From: Halodesulfovibrio aestuarii
Lineage (GTDB): Bacteria > Desulfobacterota > Desulfovibrionia > Desulfovibrionales > Desulfovibrionaceae
Length of the DNA stretch: 64,000 bases
Strand: one strand, 5' to 3'
NCBI RefSeq assembly: GCF_050571805.1
Contig: NZ_CP192219.1
The position numbers and the translations under genes were made by a program. The notes under the pieces were generated by a model, which was not told the origin of the DNA, did no database searches, and worked only from the letters and a program-made list of their open reading frames with translations. The stretch's first letter is position 1. The number at the start of each line of letters is the position of its first letter. This document shows positions 8,563-18,436 of this stretch, in pieces.

Positions 8563-9339
8563 CTACCTTTTTAAATCAGCTGCATTCGCAGGCGAACTCA
8601 GTTCTGGAAAGTTTGTCAGATCAACCTGTCCATCTACCTCGGGCATAATCATATCTGGTGCAGACAACATAGCGCCTTTTTTGACTTTTGTCCTTTTTTC
8701 AGATGAAGAATATGCATTAGGCCGCTTATTATACATTGCCCACAAGTCACGCTGCTCACCTTTGTCTTCCCGAAGCAATACAGCAAACTCGCGTCTGTTT
8801 TTCAGCGTATATTCATGTGCAGCCATGACCACACCGTCCGCAACACGCAGCAATCTGATAGAAACATAGACTCTATATGGCGTCGGCACGTAGCTGCCTA
8901 CGAGTACTACCTGCGCATTGTACTCCTTTTTCATCAATTCGGATACATCACGGCTTAAAATAAATTCACCCTCTCTCGGGATAATGGAATATTCTTTTTT
9001 AAGACGAGACTCTAAAACCTTATATCCGAACTGGCTGATGCGGGATGCAATCTGCTGCATAACAAGTCTTCCAAGCATGGAAGAATGGCGAAGATCGTCC
9101 AGCTGAACCATGCTTGCAATAAGCACAGGGCTGTTGCGGCTCACTTTGCCGCTCATTTGCTCTGCGATCACGTCTGCTGCCATAAAGTTCTCAGCAGAAA
9201 GTGATGAAGGCTCAAAACGCAGATCGGGCAAGGTTATAATCTGTTCAGGCGCGGGAGGTAACACGCTGCCGCGCTCCGCAAATGCTGCCGCTGGTAACAA
9301 ACATGCAACCGCTGCTAAAAGAATCAGAACGTTTCGCAT
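8563..9339 (-). CDS. FlgO-family secreted protein
   Basis: A 258-residue protein with a clear signal peptide (positive start MRN, hydrophobic stretch, LLPAAAFAERG cleavage region). Residues about 50-185 look like a FlgO domain: ADVIAEQMSGKV, then VLIASMVQLDDLRHSSMLGR, and QVVLVGSYVPTPYRVYVSIRLL. FlgO proteins are outer-membrane or periplasmic proteins needed for flagellar stability in Vibrio. No flagellar gene is nearby, so a motility role is not assured here. It follows the lipoprotein gene by 2 bp and must be co-transcribed with it. The C-terminal 60 residues look disordered. Confidence 0.7.
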   Translation of the reverse strand: MRNVLILLAAVACLLPAAAFAERGSVLPPAPEQIITLPDLRFEPSSLSAENFMAADVIAEQMSGKVSRNSPVLIASMVQLDDLRHSSMLGRLVMQQIASRISQFGYKVLESRLKKEYSIIPREGEFILSRDVSELMKKEYNAQVVLVGSYVPTPYRVYVSIRLLRVADGVVMAAHEYTLKNRREFAVLLREDKGEQRDLWAMYNKRPNAYSSSEKRTKVKKGAMLSAPDMIMPEVDGQVDLTNFPELSSPANAADLKR

Positions 9340-9341
9340 TA

Positions 9342-10007
9342 CTACTCTCCTGTAACCTTAATTGTTCGAGTAGGAAATTCTTCCACCTGATATCCACGCT
9401 CATATGGAGAAACGAAGTTAGCCTGCTGATCACCTGCTACGCGCAAAATTGAAGAGGCATGCATCACATAACGGTTATTGTAACTCATGCCTACAGACAA
9501 GATGATAGGCCTGTCTTCATCACTTCCAGAGGGTTCATACCGCAGGGAGGCCATGTTTTTGCCCCCGCCGTATCCTTCAAGAGTATCGTTCTCACTGGAA
9601 GCACTGTTCACCGGCATAAGAGCACGGTTATCTGACGAAACAGGAAGAGTAGCATAACTCAATATGATCATTTCCTCTTCACGCTCAACCGCCACCTGTA
9701 ATCCGCGGCTGATAAGCTCTGTATGCAGCAAACTGTAAAATCCTGTATCAAAGGCGCGGTCACTCAACGGACGCATATAAATTGGCTTCCCTTCAAGATC
9801 CGGTCTATCCTTAATAGATTTGGCCACGTGCTTGGCAACCTCTGCCGCCCAGTCGCTCCAATCATCCACAGCGATAAAATCTTCGTATACTACGGGCGAC
9901 GTTGTACGCGCAAATGTAGCCTTCCGCCTTACTTTTAAACAACCAGCTGTTGCTAATACCAGAACAACCACAAGTGTAATTGTCCATATTCTTCTAAAAT
10001 TGTGCAT
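9342..10007 (-). CDS. Lipoprotein, FlgO-like partner
   Basis: A 221-residue protein with a lipoprotein signal, hydrophobic stretch then LATAGC lipobox at about residue 23. The mature part has VAKHVAKSIKDRPDLEGK, then PIYMRPLSDRAFDTGFYSLLHTEL-type sequence and ILSVGMSYNNRYVMHASSIL, weakly like the FlgO/CsgG type of envelope proteins. No family can be named with confidence. It is the first gene of a two-gene operon with the secreted FlgO-like protein. Confidence 0.65.
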   Translation of the reverse strand: MHNFRRIWTITLVVVLVLATAGCLKVRRKATFARTTSPVVYEDFIAVDDWSDWAAEVAKHVAKSIKDRPDLEGKPIYMRPLSDRAFDTGFYSLLHTELISRGLQVAVEREEEMIILSYATLPVSSDNRALMPVNSASSENDTLEGYGGGKNMASLRYEPSGSDEDRPIILSVGMSYNNRYVMHASSILRVAGDQQANFVSPYERGYQVEEFPTRTIKVTGE

Positions 10008-10109
10008 GTGCGCCTCTTCACGTTAATTGTACAAATCGTCCACGAAGACGTTTTCTACCTACTTTTCGGAAGACAGCGCAGTATCTTTAATAATCTGCTA
10101 ATACACAAA

Positions 10110-10137
10110 AAAGGCCGGAGCAAAAGCTCCGGCCTTT
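10110..10137 (-). terminator. Rho-independent terminator of groESL
   Basis: A perfect 12-bp stem (10110-10121 with 10126-10137), AAAA loop and T6 on the minus strand, about 30 bp after the groEL stop. Confidence 0.92.
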
Positions 10138-10168
10138 AATAGCAATATAGCTAGATAGACTGTACTGA

Positions 10169-11815
10169 CTAGTACATGCCACCCATGCCGCCCATGCCGC
10201 CCATGCCGCCTGGCATTGCAGGAGCTGCAGCACCAGCAGGTTCAGGCTTATCTGCAATTGCGCACTCAGTGGTGAGCAGGAGAGAAGCAACAGAAGCTGC
10301 GTTCTGCAGAGCGATACGGGTTACTTTTTTAGGATCGATAACGCCGGACTTGATAAGGTCTTCATATTCGCCGATTGCAGCGTTGAAGCCCATGCCGTCT
10401 TTACCGTCTTTTACTTTCTCAACGATTACGGAACCTTCAAAACCAGCGTTAGCTGCGATCTGACGAAGAGGCTCTTCGATAGCGCGACGGATGATGCGTA
10501 CGCCAGCAGCTTCATCGTCGTCAGCAGGTTTTACGTCATCGAGAACAACGGAAACACGAACGAGAGCAGTACCACCGCCAGGAACAATGCCTTCTTCAAC
10601 AGCAGCACGAGTTGCGTTGAGAGCATCTTCTACACGGTCTTTTTTCTCTTTCATTTCGGTTTCAGTTGCTGCGCCAACGTTGATAACTGCTACGCCACCA
10701 ACGATTTTAGCAAGACGTTCCTGAAGTTTTTCACGATCGTAGTCAGAAGAAGACTCTTCAATCTGAGCACGGATCATTTTACCGCGTGCTTTGATGTCTT
10801 CAGCTTTACCAGCACCGTGAACGATAGTGGTGTTTTCTTTGTCAACTACTACGCGTTTAGCGGAACCGAGTTCTGCAACGGTGATAGCTTCGAGTTTAAC
10901 ACCCATTTCTTCAGAAACAACCTGACCACCGGTGAGGACAGCGATGTCTTCAAGCATTGCTTTACGACGTTCGCCAAAGCCAGGAGCTTTAACAGCAGCA
11001 ACGTTAAGGGTACCGCGGAGTTTGTTAACAACGAGAGCTGCAAGAGCTTCGCCGTCTACATCTTCAGCGATGATAACGAGTGGCTTGGACATTTTAGCAA
11101 CCTGTTCGAGAACAGGGAGCATGTCTTTCATATTAGAAATTTTCTTTTCGCAGATAAGGATGAGAGGCTCGTCCATTTCTGCAACCATTTTGTCTGCATT
11201 GGTTACAAAGTAAGGAGAAAGGTAACCACGATCGAACTGCATACCTTCAACTACGTCGAGAGTAGTTTCGAGGCCTTTTGCTTCTTCAACAGTGATAACG
11301 CCTTCTTTACCAACTTTGCTCATTGCTTCTGCAATGATGTTACCGATGGTAGCATCGGAGTTAGCAGAGATGGTACCAACCTGTGCGATTTCTTTCTGGT
11401 CGCGGGTTGGTTTAGCAAGAGCGTTAAGTTCGCCGACAAGAGCTTCAACAGCTTTGTCTACACCGCGTTTAATAGCCATTGGGTTACGGCCGGCAGCAAC
11501 GAGTTTTACGCCTTCGCGGTAGATTGCCTGAGCGAGGATGGTAGCAGTAGTAGTACCGTCACCAGCGATGTCAGAAGTTTTAGAAGCAACTTCTTTAACC
11601 ATCTGTGCGCCCATGTTTTCGAACTTGTCTTCGAGTTCGATTTCTTTAGCAACAGAAACACCGTCTTTTGTGATAACAGGAGCACCGAAAGATTTTTCGA
11701 TAACAACGTTACGGCCTTTAGGGCCGAGGGTCACTTTAACAGCGTTAGCAAGTTTATCTACGCCACGAGAAAGGCTTTCGCGAGCTTTAACGTCAAAAAG
11801 AATTTCTTTAGCCAT
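10169..11815 (-). CDS. groEL: Chaperonin GroEL (60 kDa, Hsp60)
   Basis: The 548-residue subunit of the double-ring ATP-driven folding chamber. It begins MAKEILFDVKARESLSRGVD, has the ATP-binding GDGTTTATILAQ near residue 86 and the usual GGG(T)ALVR, and ends in the flexible GGMGGMGGMGGMY tail. The order groES-groEL and the 41-bp gap are standard. A 347-residue open frame on the opposite strand is a codon-bias shadow. Confidence 0.98.
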   Translation of the reverse strand: MAKEILFDVKARESLSRGVDKLANAVKVTLGPKGRNVVIEKSFGAPVITKDGVSVAKEIELEDKFENMGAQMVKEVASKTSDIAGDGTTTATILAQAIYREGVKLVAAGRNPMAIKRGVDKAVEALVGELNALAKPTRDQKEIAQVGTISANSDATIGNIIAEAMSKVGKEGVITVEEAKGLETTLDVVEGMQFDRGYLSPYFVTNADKMVAEMDEPLILICEKKISNMKDMLPVLEQVAKMSKPLVIIAEDVDGEALAALVVNKLRGTLNVAAVKAPGFGERRKAMLEDIAVLTGGQVVSEEMGVKLEAITVAELGSAKRVVVDKENTTIVHGAGKAEDIKARGKMIRAQIEESSSDYDREKLQERLAKIVGGVAVINVGAATETEMKEKKDRVEDALNATRAAVEEGIVPGGGTALVRVSVVLDDVKPADDDEAAGVRIIRRAIEEPLRQIAANAGFEGSVIVEKVKDGKDGMGFNAAIGEYEDLIKSGVIDPKKVTRIALQNAASVASLLLTTECAIADKPEPAGAAAPAMPGGMGGMGGMGGMY

Positions 11816-11856
11816 TTTGGTATATCTCCTAAGAATCTAAAGAGAGGAAAAAAATA

Positions 11857-12141
11857 TTAAGCGATAATTGCGAGAACGTCTTCTTCGCGCATTACGAGGT
11901 ATTCTTCGCCGTCGATATTGATTTCGTTACCTGCATATTTGTTAAAAAGAACAACGTCGCCAACGTTAACAGTCATAGCGATGGTGTTACCATTTTCAAC
12001 ACGACCAGGGCCTGCAGCAACGATCTCACCGCGAGAAGGTTTTTCTTTGGCAGTGTCAGGGATGTAGAGACCGCCAGCAGTCTTCTCTTCAGCTTCAAGG
12101 CGTTTTACCAGAACTCGATCGCTCAGTGGCTTCAGATTCAT
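11857..12141 (-). CDS. groES: Co-chaperonin GroES (Hsp10)
   Basis: A 94-residue protein starting MNLKPLSDRVLVKRLEAEEK, with the mobile loop ETAGGLYIPDTAKEKP-like region that binds GroEL and the GDVVLFNKYAGNEI core. The ATG is preceded by TGGAGG. It is the first gene of the groESL operon. No CIRCE repeat is visible upstream. Confidence 0.97.
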   Translation of the reverse strand: MNLKPLSDRVLVKRLEAEEKTAGGLYIPDTAKEKPSRGEIVAAGPGRVENGNTIAMTVNVGDVVLFNKYAGNEINIDGEEYLVMREEDVLAIIA

Positions 12142-12636
12142 AAGTATAAACCTCCAACATAATGTTACTATCTAAATTCTCGACTGCCACATTAATATGA
12201 GCCAGCCTTGTACCCTGCCTGTAATTTGCTTAAAAACAAATGCATTACACAAAAAAAGGCAAAGCAACCAATTACTATTTAAATCAGACCCGAGGAAGAT
12301 TGTTCCATCGGGTTGCATACTTATTCAAAGCTGTCAGGGAGTATAAATCGGTTTTTATGATTGAAAAGGGGGTGAAGTAATTTTTTTTCACCTTTTTTAA
12401 TCTTTTCCATAAAAAACAAACAGTTAGCAATTTTATTTTTTCTACCATATTGCCTTGTCTTCACCTGCACCACGCTGTTTGACTACTAAGCAATGCTATG
12501 TTGTTGTGAATGGTTAGCAATACGAAACAATAAATCCCGCAAACAGGTGCACGGCTATAGCCCAAGCACAACAAACTCACAAGCACTAATCAGGCAACGT
12601 TGATTTGTACCTGCCGCTACTGGCACAATGAAAAAA
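12142..12636 (-). other. groESL leader and intergenic region with one hairpin
   Basis: A 495-bp AT-rich region between groES and the ABC-F gene. It holds GGTGAA (12371-12376) and TTCACC (12387-12392) followed by T6 on the plus strand, a possible terminator, although no plus-strand gene precedes it. I searched by eye for a CIRCE inverted repeat (TTAGCACTC/GAGTGCTAA) and saw none. A stretch resembling a sigma32 site (TTTGAAT and CCCGAT on the minus strand, about 12325-12350) has a spacer that is too short to trust. Confidence 0.35.
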
Positions 12637-14583
12637 CTATTTTTCAAGCGGTGAAAGCTCAGCAGCACGTGCTTCAACTTCTTCCCAGCGCATCATTACA
12701 GCTTCCTGCTCTTCTGCAAGAGCCTCCAGTCGCGCCGTGGTCTTTTCAAACTCTTCAGGACTGTCAGCATACAGCTGCGGGTCGGCAAGCTTGGTTTCCA
12801 ATGCCCCCTGCTCTTCTTCCATGCTTTCAAGTTTAGCCGGAATTTCTTCCAACTCCTTGCGCAGCATATCCAACTCGCGCTGTTCATTATACGACAGTTT
12901 TTTCGGCTTATCAGATTCTTTTTTCGATTCAGATTTTTCCTGAACAGCTTTCCTGCTGGCTGCTTTTTCCACTTCACGATCCTGACGCTGGCGCTGCCAG
13001 TCATCATATCCACCAACGTACTCATTGATAACGCCGTCGCCTTCGAACGCCAAAGTGGAGGTCACCACGTTGTTCACAAAAGCTCGGTCATGGCTAACAA
13101 TCAAGACTGTTCCTGCAAATTCTACAAGCTGCGCTTCCAGCAACTCCAATGTTTCCACATCAAGGTCGTTTGTCGGTTCGTCAAGTACCAGAACGTTACA
13201 CGGCTGGGTAAACAGCTTTGCCAATAACAAACGGTTACGCTCTCCACCGGACAGCGTATTTACCGTCATATTCATCCGCTCAGGATCGAACAGAAAATCT
13301 TTCAGGTATCCGACTACATGTTTACGGACTCCGCCGATCTCAACAGTATCGTTCCCGTTTGCTACGTTATCACGTACGGACTTGTTTTCATCCAGAATAT
13401 TACGCAACTGATCGAAGTATGCGACTTCAAGCTTGGTTCCGTCCTGAATTGTCCCTGCCTGTGGAGTAAGCTCACCAAGCAATAAGCGCAGCAGTGTTGT
13501 TTTACCGATGCCGTTCGGCCCAATAAGGGCAACCTTATCACCGCGGGAAATAATCGTAGAAAAATTGTTGATTACCGGTTTGGTCGCATCCGGATATGCG
13601 TAGGTCACATGCTCTGCCTTTACTACAACCTTACCGGAACGGTCAGCCACCTGCACAGCCAGCCCCACGTTACCGGAACGATCCCTGCGCTTCGCACGTT
13701 CCTTGCGCAAGTCCTGCAATGCCCGCACGCGCCCCATATTACGGGTACGACGAGCTTTGATGCCTTTGCGGATCCAAACTTCCTCTTCTTTAAGCTTCTG
13801 GTCCATACGGCGCCATTCTTCATCTTCCGCATGCAGAACTTCTTCTTTACGAACCAGAAACGTATCGTAATCACAAGACCAGTCGGCAAGGTGCCCGCGG
13901 TCCAGTTCTACAATTCGGTTGGCTACTTTGCGTAAAAACATTCTATCGTGAGTAATAAGCACGAGAGACTTTACATAGCGCAATAAAAATTCTTCAAGCC
14001 ATGTGATAGATTCCACATCAAGATGGTTAGTAGGCTCGTCAAGCAACAACAAATCAGGCTCTGAAGCAAGCGCGCGCGCAAGCATTGTGCGACGTTTTAC
14101 CCCGCCTGATAATGATGAGAACTCTGCATCTGCATCAAGCTTCAGGTGGTTTATCACAGTCTGGATTTTTTGATGCAGCTCCCAGCCACCCTTTTCATCC
14201 AGCACGTGCTGTGCCTTGGACATAGCTGCCAACGCCGCATCCGCATCATCACCGGAATCCAGCAAAACAGAAGCGTCATGGTACGCAGCAAGCGCCTCAC
14301 CCAGTTCGCCGAGGCCGGAAGCCACTACGCTGTACACGTTACCTGTAATATCTTCAGGCACTTCCTGAGAAAGCATTGCAACTTTCAAACCCTGCTGACG
14401 TGCAACCACGCCACCATCAGGTTTAATGTCGCCGAACATAAGCTTCATAAAGGTAGATTTACCCGCGCCGTTACGACCAAGCAGGCAAACCCGCTGTCCT
14501 TCTTCAATCTGCAAACTCACACCGGACAACAGTTCCGGCCCGCTCAGAGTAAGTGAAACATTCTGTATACTTAAAAGTGCCAT
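12637..14583 (-). CDS. ABC-F family ATPase (Uup-like)
   Basis: A 648-residue soluble protein with two ABC domains and no membrane segment. First domain: Walker A GRNGAGKST near residue 36, signature LSGGVKRR and DEPTNHLDVES. Second domain: GPNGIGKTT, LSGGERNR and DEPTNDLDVET. The first ends in a linker with RRTRNMGRVRALQDLRKER, and the C-terminus (about 545-648) is a Lys/Glu-rich coiled coil, as in Uup. ABC-F proteins act on the ribosome or, for Uup, on replication intermediates. It is flanked by intergenic space and is probably alone. Confidence 0.9.
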   Translation of the reverse strand: MALLSIQNVSLTLSGPELLSGVSLQIEEGQRVCLLGRNGAGKSTFMKLMFGDIKPDGGVVARQQGLKVAMLSQEVPEDITGNVYSVVASGLGELGEALAAYHDASVLLDSGDDADAALAAMSKAQHVLDEKGGWELHQKIQTVINHLKLDADAEFSSLSGGVKRRTMLARALASEPDLLLLDEPTNHLDVESITWLEEFLLRYVKSLVLITHDRMFLRKVANRIVELDRGHLADWSCDYDTFLVRKEEVLHAEDEEWRRMDQKLKEEEVWIRKGIKARRTRNMGRVRALQDLRKERAKRRDRSGNVGLAVQVADRSGKVVVKAEHVTYAYPDATKPVINNFSTIISRGDKVALIGPNGIGKTTLLRLLLGELTPQAGTIQDGTKLEVAYFDQLRNILDENKSVRDNVANGNDTVEIGGVRKHVVGYLKDFLFDPERMNMTVNTLSGGERNRLLLAKLFTQPCNVLVLDEPTNDLDVETLELLEAQLVEFAGTVLIVSHDRAFVNNVVTSTLAFEGDGVINEYVGGYDDWQRQRQDREVEKAASRKAVQEKSESKKESDKPKKLSYNEQRELDMLRKELEEIPAKLESMEEEQGALETKLADPQLYADSPEEFEKTTARLEALAEEQEAVMMRWEEVEARAAELSPLEK

Positions 14584-14755
14584 ATATTATCTCCAAACCG
14601 AACATACATAAAATTCAGGTCTGTGTTGTATATGGGGGAACGATAATTCGCAAGGAAGCAATCAACTGTTGATTCTTTGCTCTACCTGATTCATGCCTCT
14701 TGGAATAACCATCTTTCGGTGGTACCATTCTCTACAAATGGAGGAATAAAACGAC

Positions 14756-15130
14756 ATGCGAGTGAAACCAATTGAAGAACTCATCTCCGTACTTTCAGAG
14801 CAAGCCAAGCAAGTTGAACAATTAGAAAATCTGGCAGAAACTCTGATACAGGATCCACAACAGGGTCAACGTTACCGTTCCGTATTAGAAGAAAAGGCAC
14901 GCCTGCTCTCCGGACTGGCGCAACTCACACACCCCATAACTAAAAAAATGCCTACCGAAAAAGCGTCACCTGTTAAGCTTCAGCTTAGCAAATTTGCCCA
15001 AAGCGCAACTACCTCGCTGCGCATCGGGTCTCCATTCTATATGTCCGCCCTTCTTTATCCTCAAGATTACCAACAGGGGCAACCGAACGATCTTGAGCTG
15101 TTCATTGAACAACTCAAGGACCTGCAATAA
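14756..15130 (+). CDS. Hypothetical protein, helical
   Basis: A 124-residue soluble protein that I do not recognise. The N-terminal 70 residues look alpha-helical with a coiled-coil flavour (EQAKQVEQLENLAETLIQDP), and the end has DLELFIEQLKDL. There is no signal or TM. TGGAGGAATAAAACGAC precedes the ATG, so the start is good. It is transcribed opposite to the neighbours and ends at a hairpin terminator, indicating a single-gene unit. Confidence 0.7.
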   Translation: MRVKPIEELISVLSEQAKQVEQLENLAETLIQDPQQGQRYRSVLEEKARLLSGLAQLTHPITKKMPTEKASPVKLQLSKFAQSATTSLRIGSPFYMSALLYPQDYQQGQPNDLELFIEQLKDLQ

Positions 15131-15134
15131 TAAA

Positions 15135-15168
15135 AAAGGATTATCCTAGTCAGCTAGAATAATCCTTT
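15135..15168 (+). terminator. Rho-independent terminator, bidirectional
   Basis: A 15-bp stem with one mismatch (15135-15149 with 15154-15168) and a TCAG loop, four bases past the stop of the upstream plus-strand gene. The convergent yajQ gene may use it as well. Confidence 0.75.
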
Positions 15169-15258
15169 CATTTCACACAAGATAGTAAAGCGTAAGCCGC
15201 AAGTTTTACAAAAACGGACTCAACCCGCAGGCAAAATTTTCTGGAGAGTCCTAAAGAC

Positions 15259-15750
15259 CTAACTTTTCATGTTCACAAACTGAAGCGGAATGCCGTAATC
15301 TGCTTCACGCAGCATTGCCATTACGGCCTGAAGATCGTCTATCTTCTTGCCGGTCACGCGCAGTTGATCGTCCTGAATCTGAGCTTGTACTTTAAGCTTG
15401 GACGCTTTGATTTCTTTGACCATTTTTTTAGCAAGATCTTTTTCAATACCTTCTTTGAAAACAACTTCACGCTTGAGCGCACCTTTAGAGGTTGGCTCCG
15501 GATCCTTGAATTCAAGAATCTGCGGGTCTACTTTTCGGCGCAGGCAATGAGTTTTGAGCATTTCTGCCACTGCTTTCATCTTGAGTTCATCCCCTGCGAG
15601 GATGCTGAGGCGTTTATTGCCTTTATCAAGATTGATTTCTGTTGTTGTGCCACGGAAATCATAACGCGTTTCAACTTCTTTTTTCACGTTATTCACAGCG
15701 TTATCAAGTTCCTGCAAATCAACTTTATTCACTACGTCAAAGGATGGCAT
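15259..15750 (-). CDS. yajQ: YajQ family nucleotide-binding protein
   Basis: A 163-residue protein beginning MPSFDVVNKVDLQELDNAVN, with VETRYDFRGT and the VKVQAQIQDDQLRVTGKKIDDLQ-type end typical of the UPF0234/YajQ family. Members have two ferredoxin-like domains and bind nucleotides, including cyclic di-GMP in some plant and animal pathogens; the role here is unknown. Only 14 bp separate it from the helicase gene upstream, suggesting one transcript. Confidence 0.93.
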   Translation of the reverse strand: MPSFDVVNKVDLQELDNAVNNVKKEVETRYDFRGTTTEINLDKGNKRLSILAGDELKMKAVAEMLKTHCLRRKVDPQILEFKDPEPTSKGALKREVVFKEGIEKDLAKKMVKEIKASKLKVQAQIQDDQLRVTGKKIDDLQAVMAMLREADYGIPLQFVNMKS

Positions 15751-15764
15751 TGTATAGTCTCCTA

Positions 15765-17204
15765 CTATGACTGACTTTCGTCTGTTTCTTGAATTTTTTT
15801 CTCTTCGATTCTCAGCTTCTGAAGCTTACGCGGCGCATGCGGTTGCTTGAGCGCTGTACGTGATGCCGGACGCAACTCGAGCACTTCCAGCTTGGTCTTT
15901 TTCTCTGCCGGTTTTGAGATAACCCGGGCTTTTGCCTGCGGGCTGCCCGGCATCGTCTGACGCGCAGGACGATTGCGGGGAGTTGCTTGTTCTGCACCAA
16001 GCATAGACCCTTTCTTACGAATACGTGCAGGACGCGGCTGCTTTTTCAGCTTGGCAGGTTTTGCGGCCGTGCTTCGTTGCTGCGCACTGTAGTCAAAATT
16101 GTCCAAGTAGCAACAGATAATCTCATCATCAAAGGCGCGCTCCAACGTTTTCATCATCGGCGCATCTTCAGGCGATACAAAGGTAAAGGCACTACCTGTG
16201 GCGCTTGCCCTACCCGTTCTACCGATACGATGAATATAGGTATCCACCGTCGGCGGGAAATCGTAATTAATAACATGAGAAACGCAAGAAATATCCAACC
16301 CGCGGGCAGCAATGTCTGTCGCGACCAAAATTGCATACTTACCACGCCGGAACCCGCACATGGCTTCCTGCCGTCTGCGCTGAGTTAACTTACCCTGAAG
16401 ACACGTTACATCAAATCCCGCCTTCCCCAGCTGTCTCCACAACCGTTTGGCACCATACCGGGTACGGACAAAGACAATGAGAGACTGAAAATCCAATGAT
16501 CGCAATATAGTCTTTAACAATGGGGTCTTCAAATGCTGTTCAACCGGATAAATTGCGTGGGAGACAGTTTCAACAGGCGCTATTGAATCTACCTGAATAT
16601 GCAAGGGATTATTCATAGCGTAATTTGCCATACGCTCAAGATCATCCGGCATAGTTGCAGAAAAAAGAAGCGTCTGTTCCCGACCGCCAGTAAGCTGTAA
16701 AATCTGCTGAATATCTTTGATGAACCCCATATCGAGCATCATATCTGCCTCATCCAGCACCAGCATTTTTACATTGGAAAGGTCTATAGATTTACGGCGC
16801 ACGTGATCAAGCAACCTTCCCGGACATGCCACTACGATATCAACATCCCCTTTTAGCTGCTGCCGCTGGGAATGCAACCCGACACCACCAAATATGGTAA
16901 CACAGCTCAGGTCTGTCTTGCGAATCATCTGATAAATGTCGGATGAAATCTGCACCGCAAGTTCACGTGTAGGGGCTACCACAAGTGCACGGACACCACC
17001 GCCAGGACTGGTAAGCAACTTATGCAGCATAGGCAATACATACGCCAAAGTCTTACCGGTTCCGGTTCGAGCCAATCCAAGCAAATCATGCCCCGCTAAG
17101 GCAGGGGGCACTGCTTTTTCCTGAATTGGAGTAGGCACTGTAAAGCCTTGATCAGAAATAGCATCCAGTAACATTGGATGCATAGAAAAATGAGCGAAAC
17201 TCAC
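15765..17204 (-). CDS. DEAD-box RNA helicase, RhlE-like
   Basis: A 479-residue protein with the motifs of DEAD-box helicases in order: Q motif VPTPIQEKA, motif I ARTGTGKT, Ia PTRELAVQ, II DEAD, III SAT, IV LIVFVRTR, V TDIAARGLD and VI HRIGRTGRA. The tail after residue about 375 is basic and disordered (RPARIRKKGS), as expected for RNA binding. I chose the GTG at 17204, with AAGGA upstream, which gives VSFAHFSMHPMLLDAI, the normal RhlE N-terminus; the longer frame to 17264 adds 20 unlikely residues. It probably remodels rRNA or mRNA. Confidence 0.92.
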   Translation of the reverse strand: MSFAHFSMHPMLLDAISDQGFTVPTPIQEKAVPPALAGHDLLGLARTGTGKTLAYVLPMLHKLLTSPGGGVRALVVAPTRELAVQISSDIYQMIRKTDLSCVTIFGGVGLHSQRQQLKGDVDIVVACPGRLLDHVRRKSIDLSNVKMLVLDEADMMLDMGFIKDIQQILQLTGGREQTLLFSATMPDDLERMANYAMNNPLHIQVDSIAPVETVSHAIYPVEQHLKTPLLKTILRSLDFQSLIVFVRTRYGAKRLWRQLGKAGFDVTCLQGKLTQRRRQEAMCGFRRGKYAILVATDIAARGLDISCVSHVINYDFPPTVDTYIHRIGRTGRASATGSAFTFVSPEDAPMMKTLERAFDDEIICCYLDNFDYSAQQRSTAAKPAKLKKQPRPARIRKKGSMLGAEQATPRNRPARQTMPGSPQAKARVISKPAEKKTKLEVLELRPASRTALKQPHAPRKLQKLRIEEKKIQETDESQS

Positions 17205-17413
17205 GGTACAATCCTTGAAAAACGTAATTGCAAAAAACTTGCACTGCTTCTTAACAATACCCATGAGACCCGCTTAGCGCAATGTTTTCCGCATACATCA
17301 TGCCAATTTACCTACGAAAACGCTTTCATTTTTGTGATTTTATCTGGACACCCTTGCACTCAAAAGTTATTTATTAAAATCGATATTAGTTACCATTAAC
17401 AAAAAATACTACT

Positions 17414-18358
17414 ATGAACACACTTTTTGAAAAATTTTCTCTCACATTTGAGCGTCAGCGATCAGACCTTGAAATCTCCGGCAGTCCGGAACGCTGCATT
17501 GACCGTCTTGTTGTTGAAGACGCTGACGGAACTCTATGGCTAGTGGAAAAACTTAAGGAAGCTCAGGCTGACTGGCGGAACACAGTGGGTACACTTCTTT
17601 CGCAGTTACATGAGAAGAACGTGCCATATATTCATACTCCAGCACAATCAGCAGACGGCAATACAATTGTCATTCATGAAAACAATCCGTACCAGATAAC
17701 ACCCTTTATTATAGGTACAGATCTGCCACGGCCGGAATATTGTGCAGACAAGGAGCGAGGTCAAAGGATCGGCGACTTCATCAACGCGCTACAGTCCGCA
17801 GGAAAACAAATTTCGACACCGGAACGCTCAACGCCACCACTTCCTGAATACGTGGCAGAAACAGTAAAAACTATAAAATCACATAGGCCGGATATTACCA
17901 AAAAGCTTAGTCCCATTCTGCCATTATTAGACTCTTTTTTTTCCGAACACGACTCCATCCCTCTTGCGTTGGCGCATGGAGATTGCCATCCGTTGAATAT
18001 TATTTGGCACAACAATGAGGTAGCGGGGGTCATTGATTGGGAATTTACCGGAGAAAAAATTGTCCTCTACGATGCAGCAAACTGCATAGGTTGCGTCGGG
18101 ATAGAGCACCCTAACTGGCTGATTAATGGGCTTGTACCTGAACTTATTGCCACACTTTATACGCAGAACAAGCTGTTTGCTGCCAATATTCATCATCTCA
18201 TTCCAACAGTTATTGCGTTACGATTTGCATGGCTCTCTGAATGGCTGCGCAAGCAGGACACAGAAATGCAGAACATGGAGTTGGATTACATGCGATTACT
18301 GGCTACAAGCCGCCAAGAAATAGAATCTTTCTGGAAACAACGGTACTCCATGCAGTAG
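17414..18358 (+). CDS. Aminoglycoside/choline-kinase-like phosphotransferase
   Basis: A 314-residue protein with the kinase-like fold of the APH/choline kinase/ThrB2 group. The catalytic loop is AHGDCHPLNI near residue 192 and the metal-binding IDWEFTG near residue 212. The first part has DADGTLWLVEKLKEA as the nucleotide-binding lobe. The substrate (homoserine, an amino sugar, choline) cannot be told. The start has no good ribosome site: TTAACAAAAAATACTACT precedes the ATG. It lies alone between a divergent helicase and msrA. Confidence 0.8.
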   Translation: MNTLFEKFSLTFERQRSDLEISGSPERCIDRLVVEDADGTLWLVEKLKEAQADWRNTVGTLLSQLHEKNVPYIHTPAQSADGNTIVIHENNPYQITPFIIGTDLPRPEYCADKERGQRIGDFINALQSAGKQISTPERSTPPLPEYVAETVKTIKSHRPDITKKLSPILPLLDSFFSEHDSIPLALAHGDCHPLNIIWHNNEVAGVIDWEFTGEKIVLYDAANCIGCVGIEHPNWLINGLVPELIATLYTQNKLFAANIHHLIPTVIALRFAWLSEWLRKQDTEMQNMELDYMRLLATSRQEIESFWKQRYSMQ

Positions 18359-18436
18359 TTCTTTATCCTGCGGCTCATATCCCCGTACAGTTTTGACTAT
18401 GCTAAACTTACGGGGAGACTCCAAAGGAGAGCATCA

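Noticed and set aside
10817..11860. A 347-residue open frame opposite groEL
   Set aside because: Codon-bias shadow of a highly expressed gene; no start signal or known domain.
12142..12636. CIRCE or sigma32 control of groESL
   Set aside because: No TTAGCACTC repeat is present, and the only sigma32-like match has the wrong spacing.
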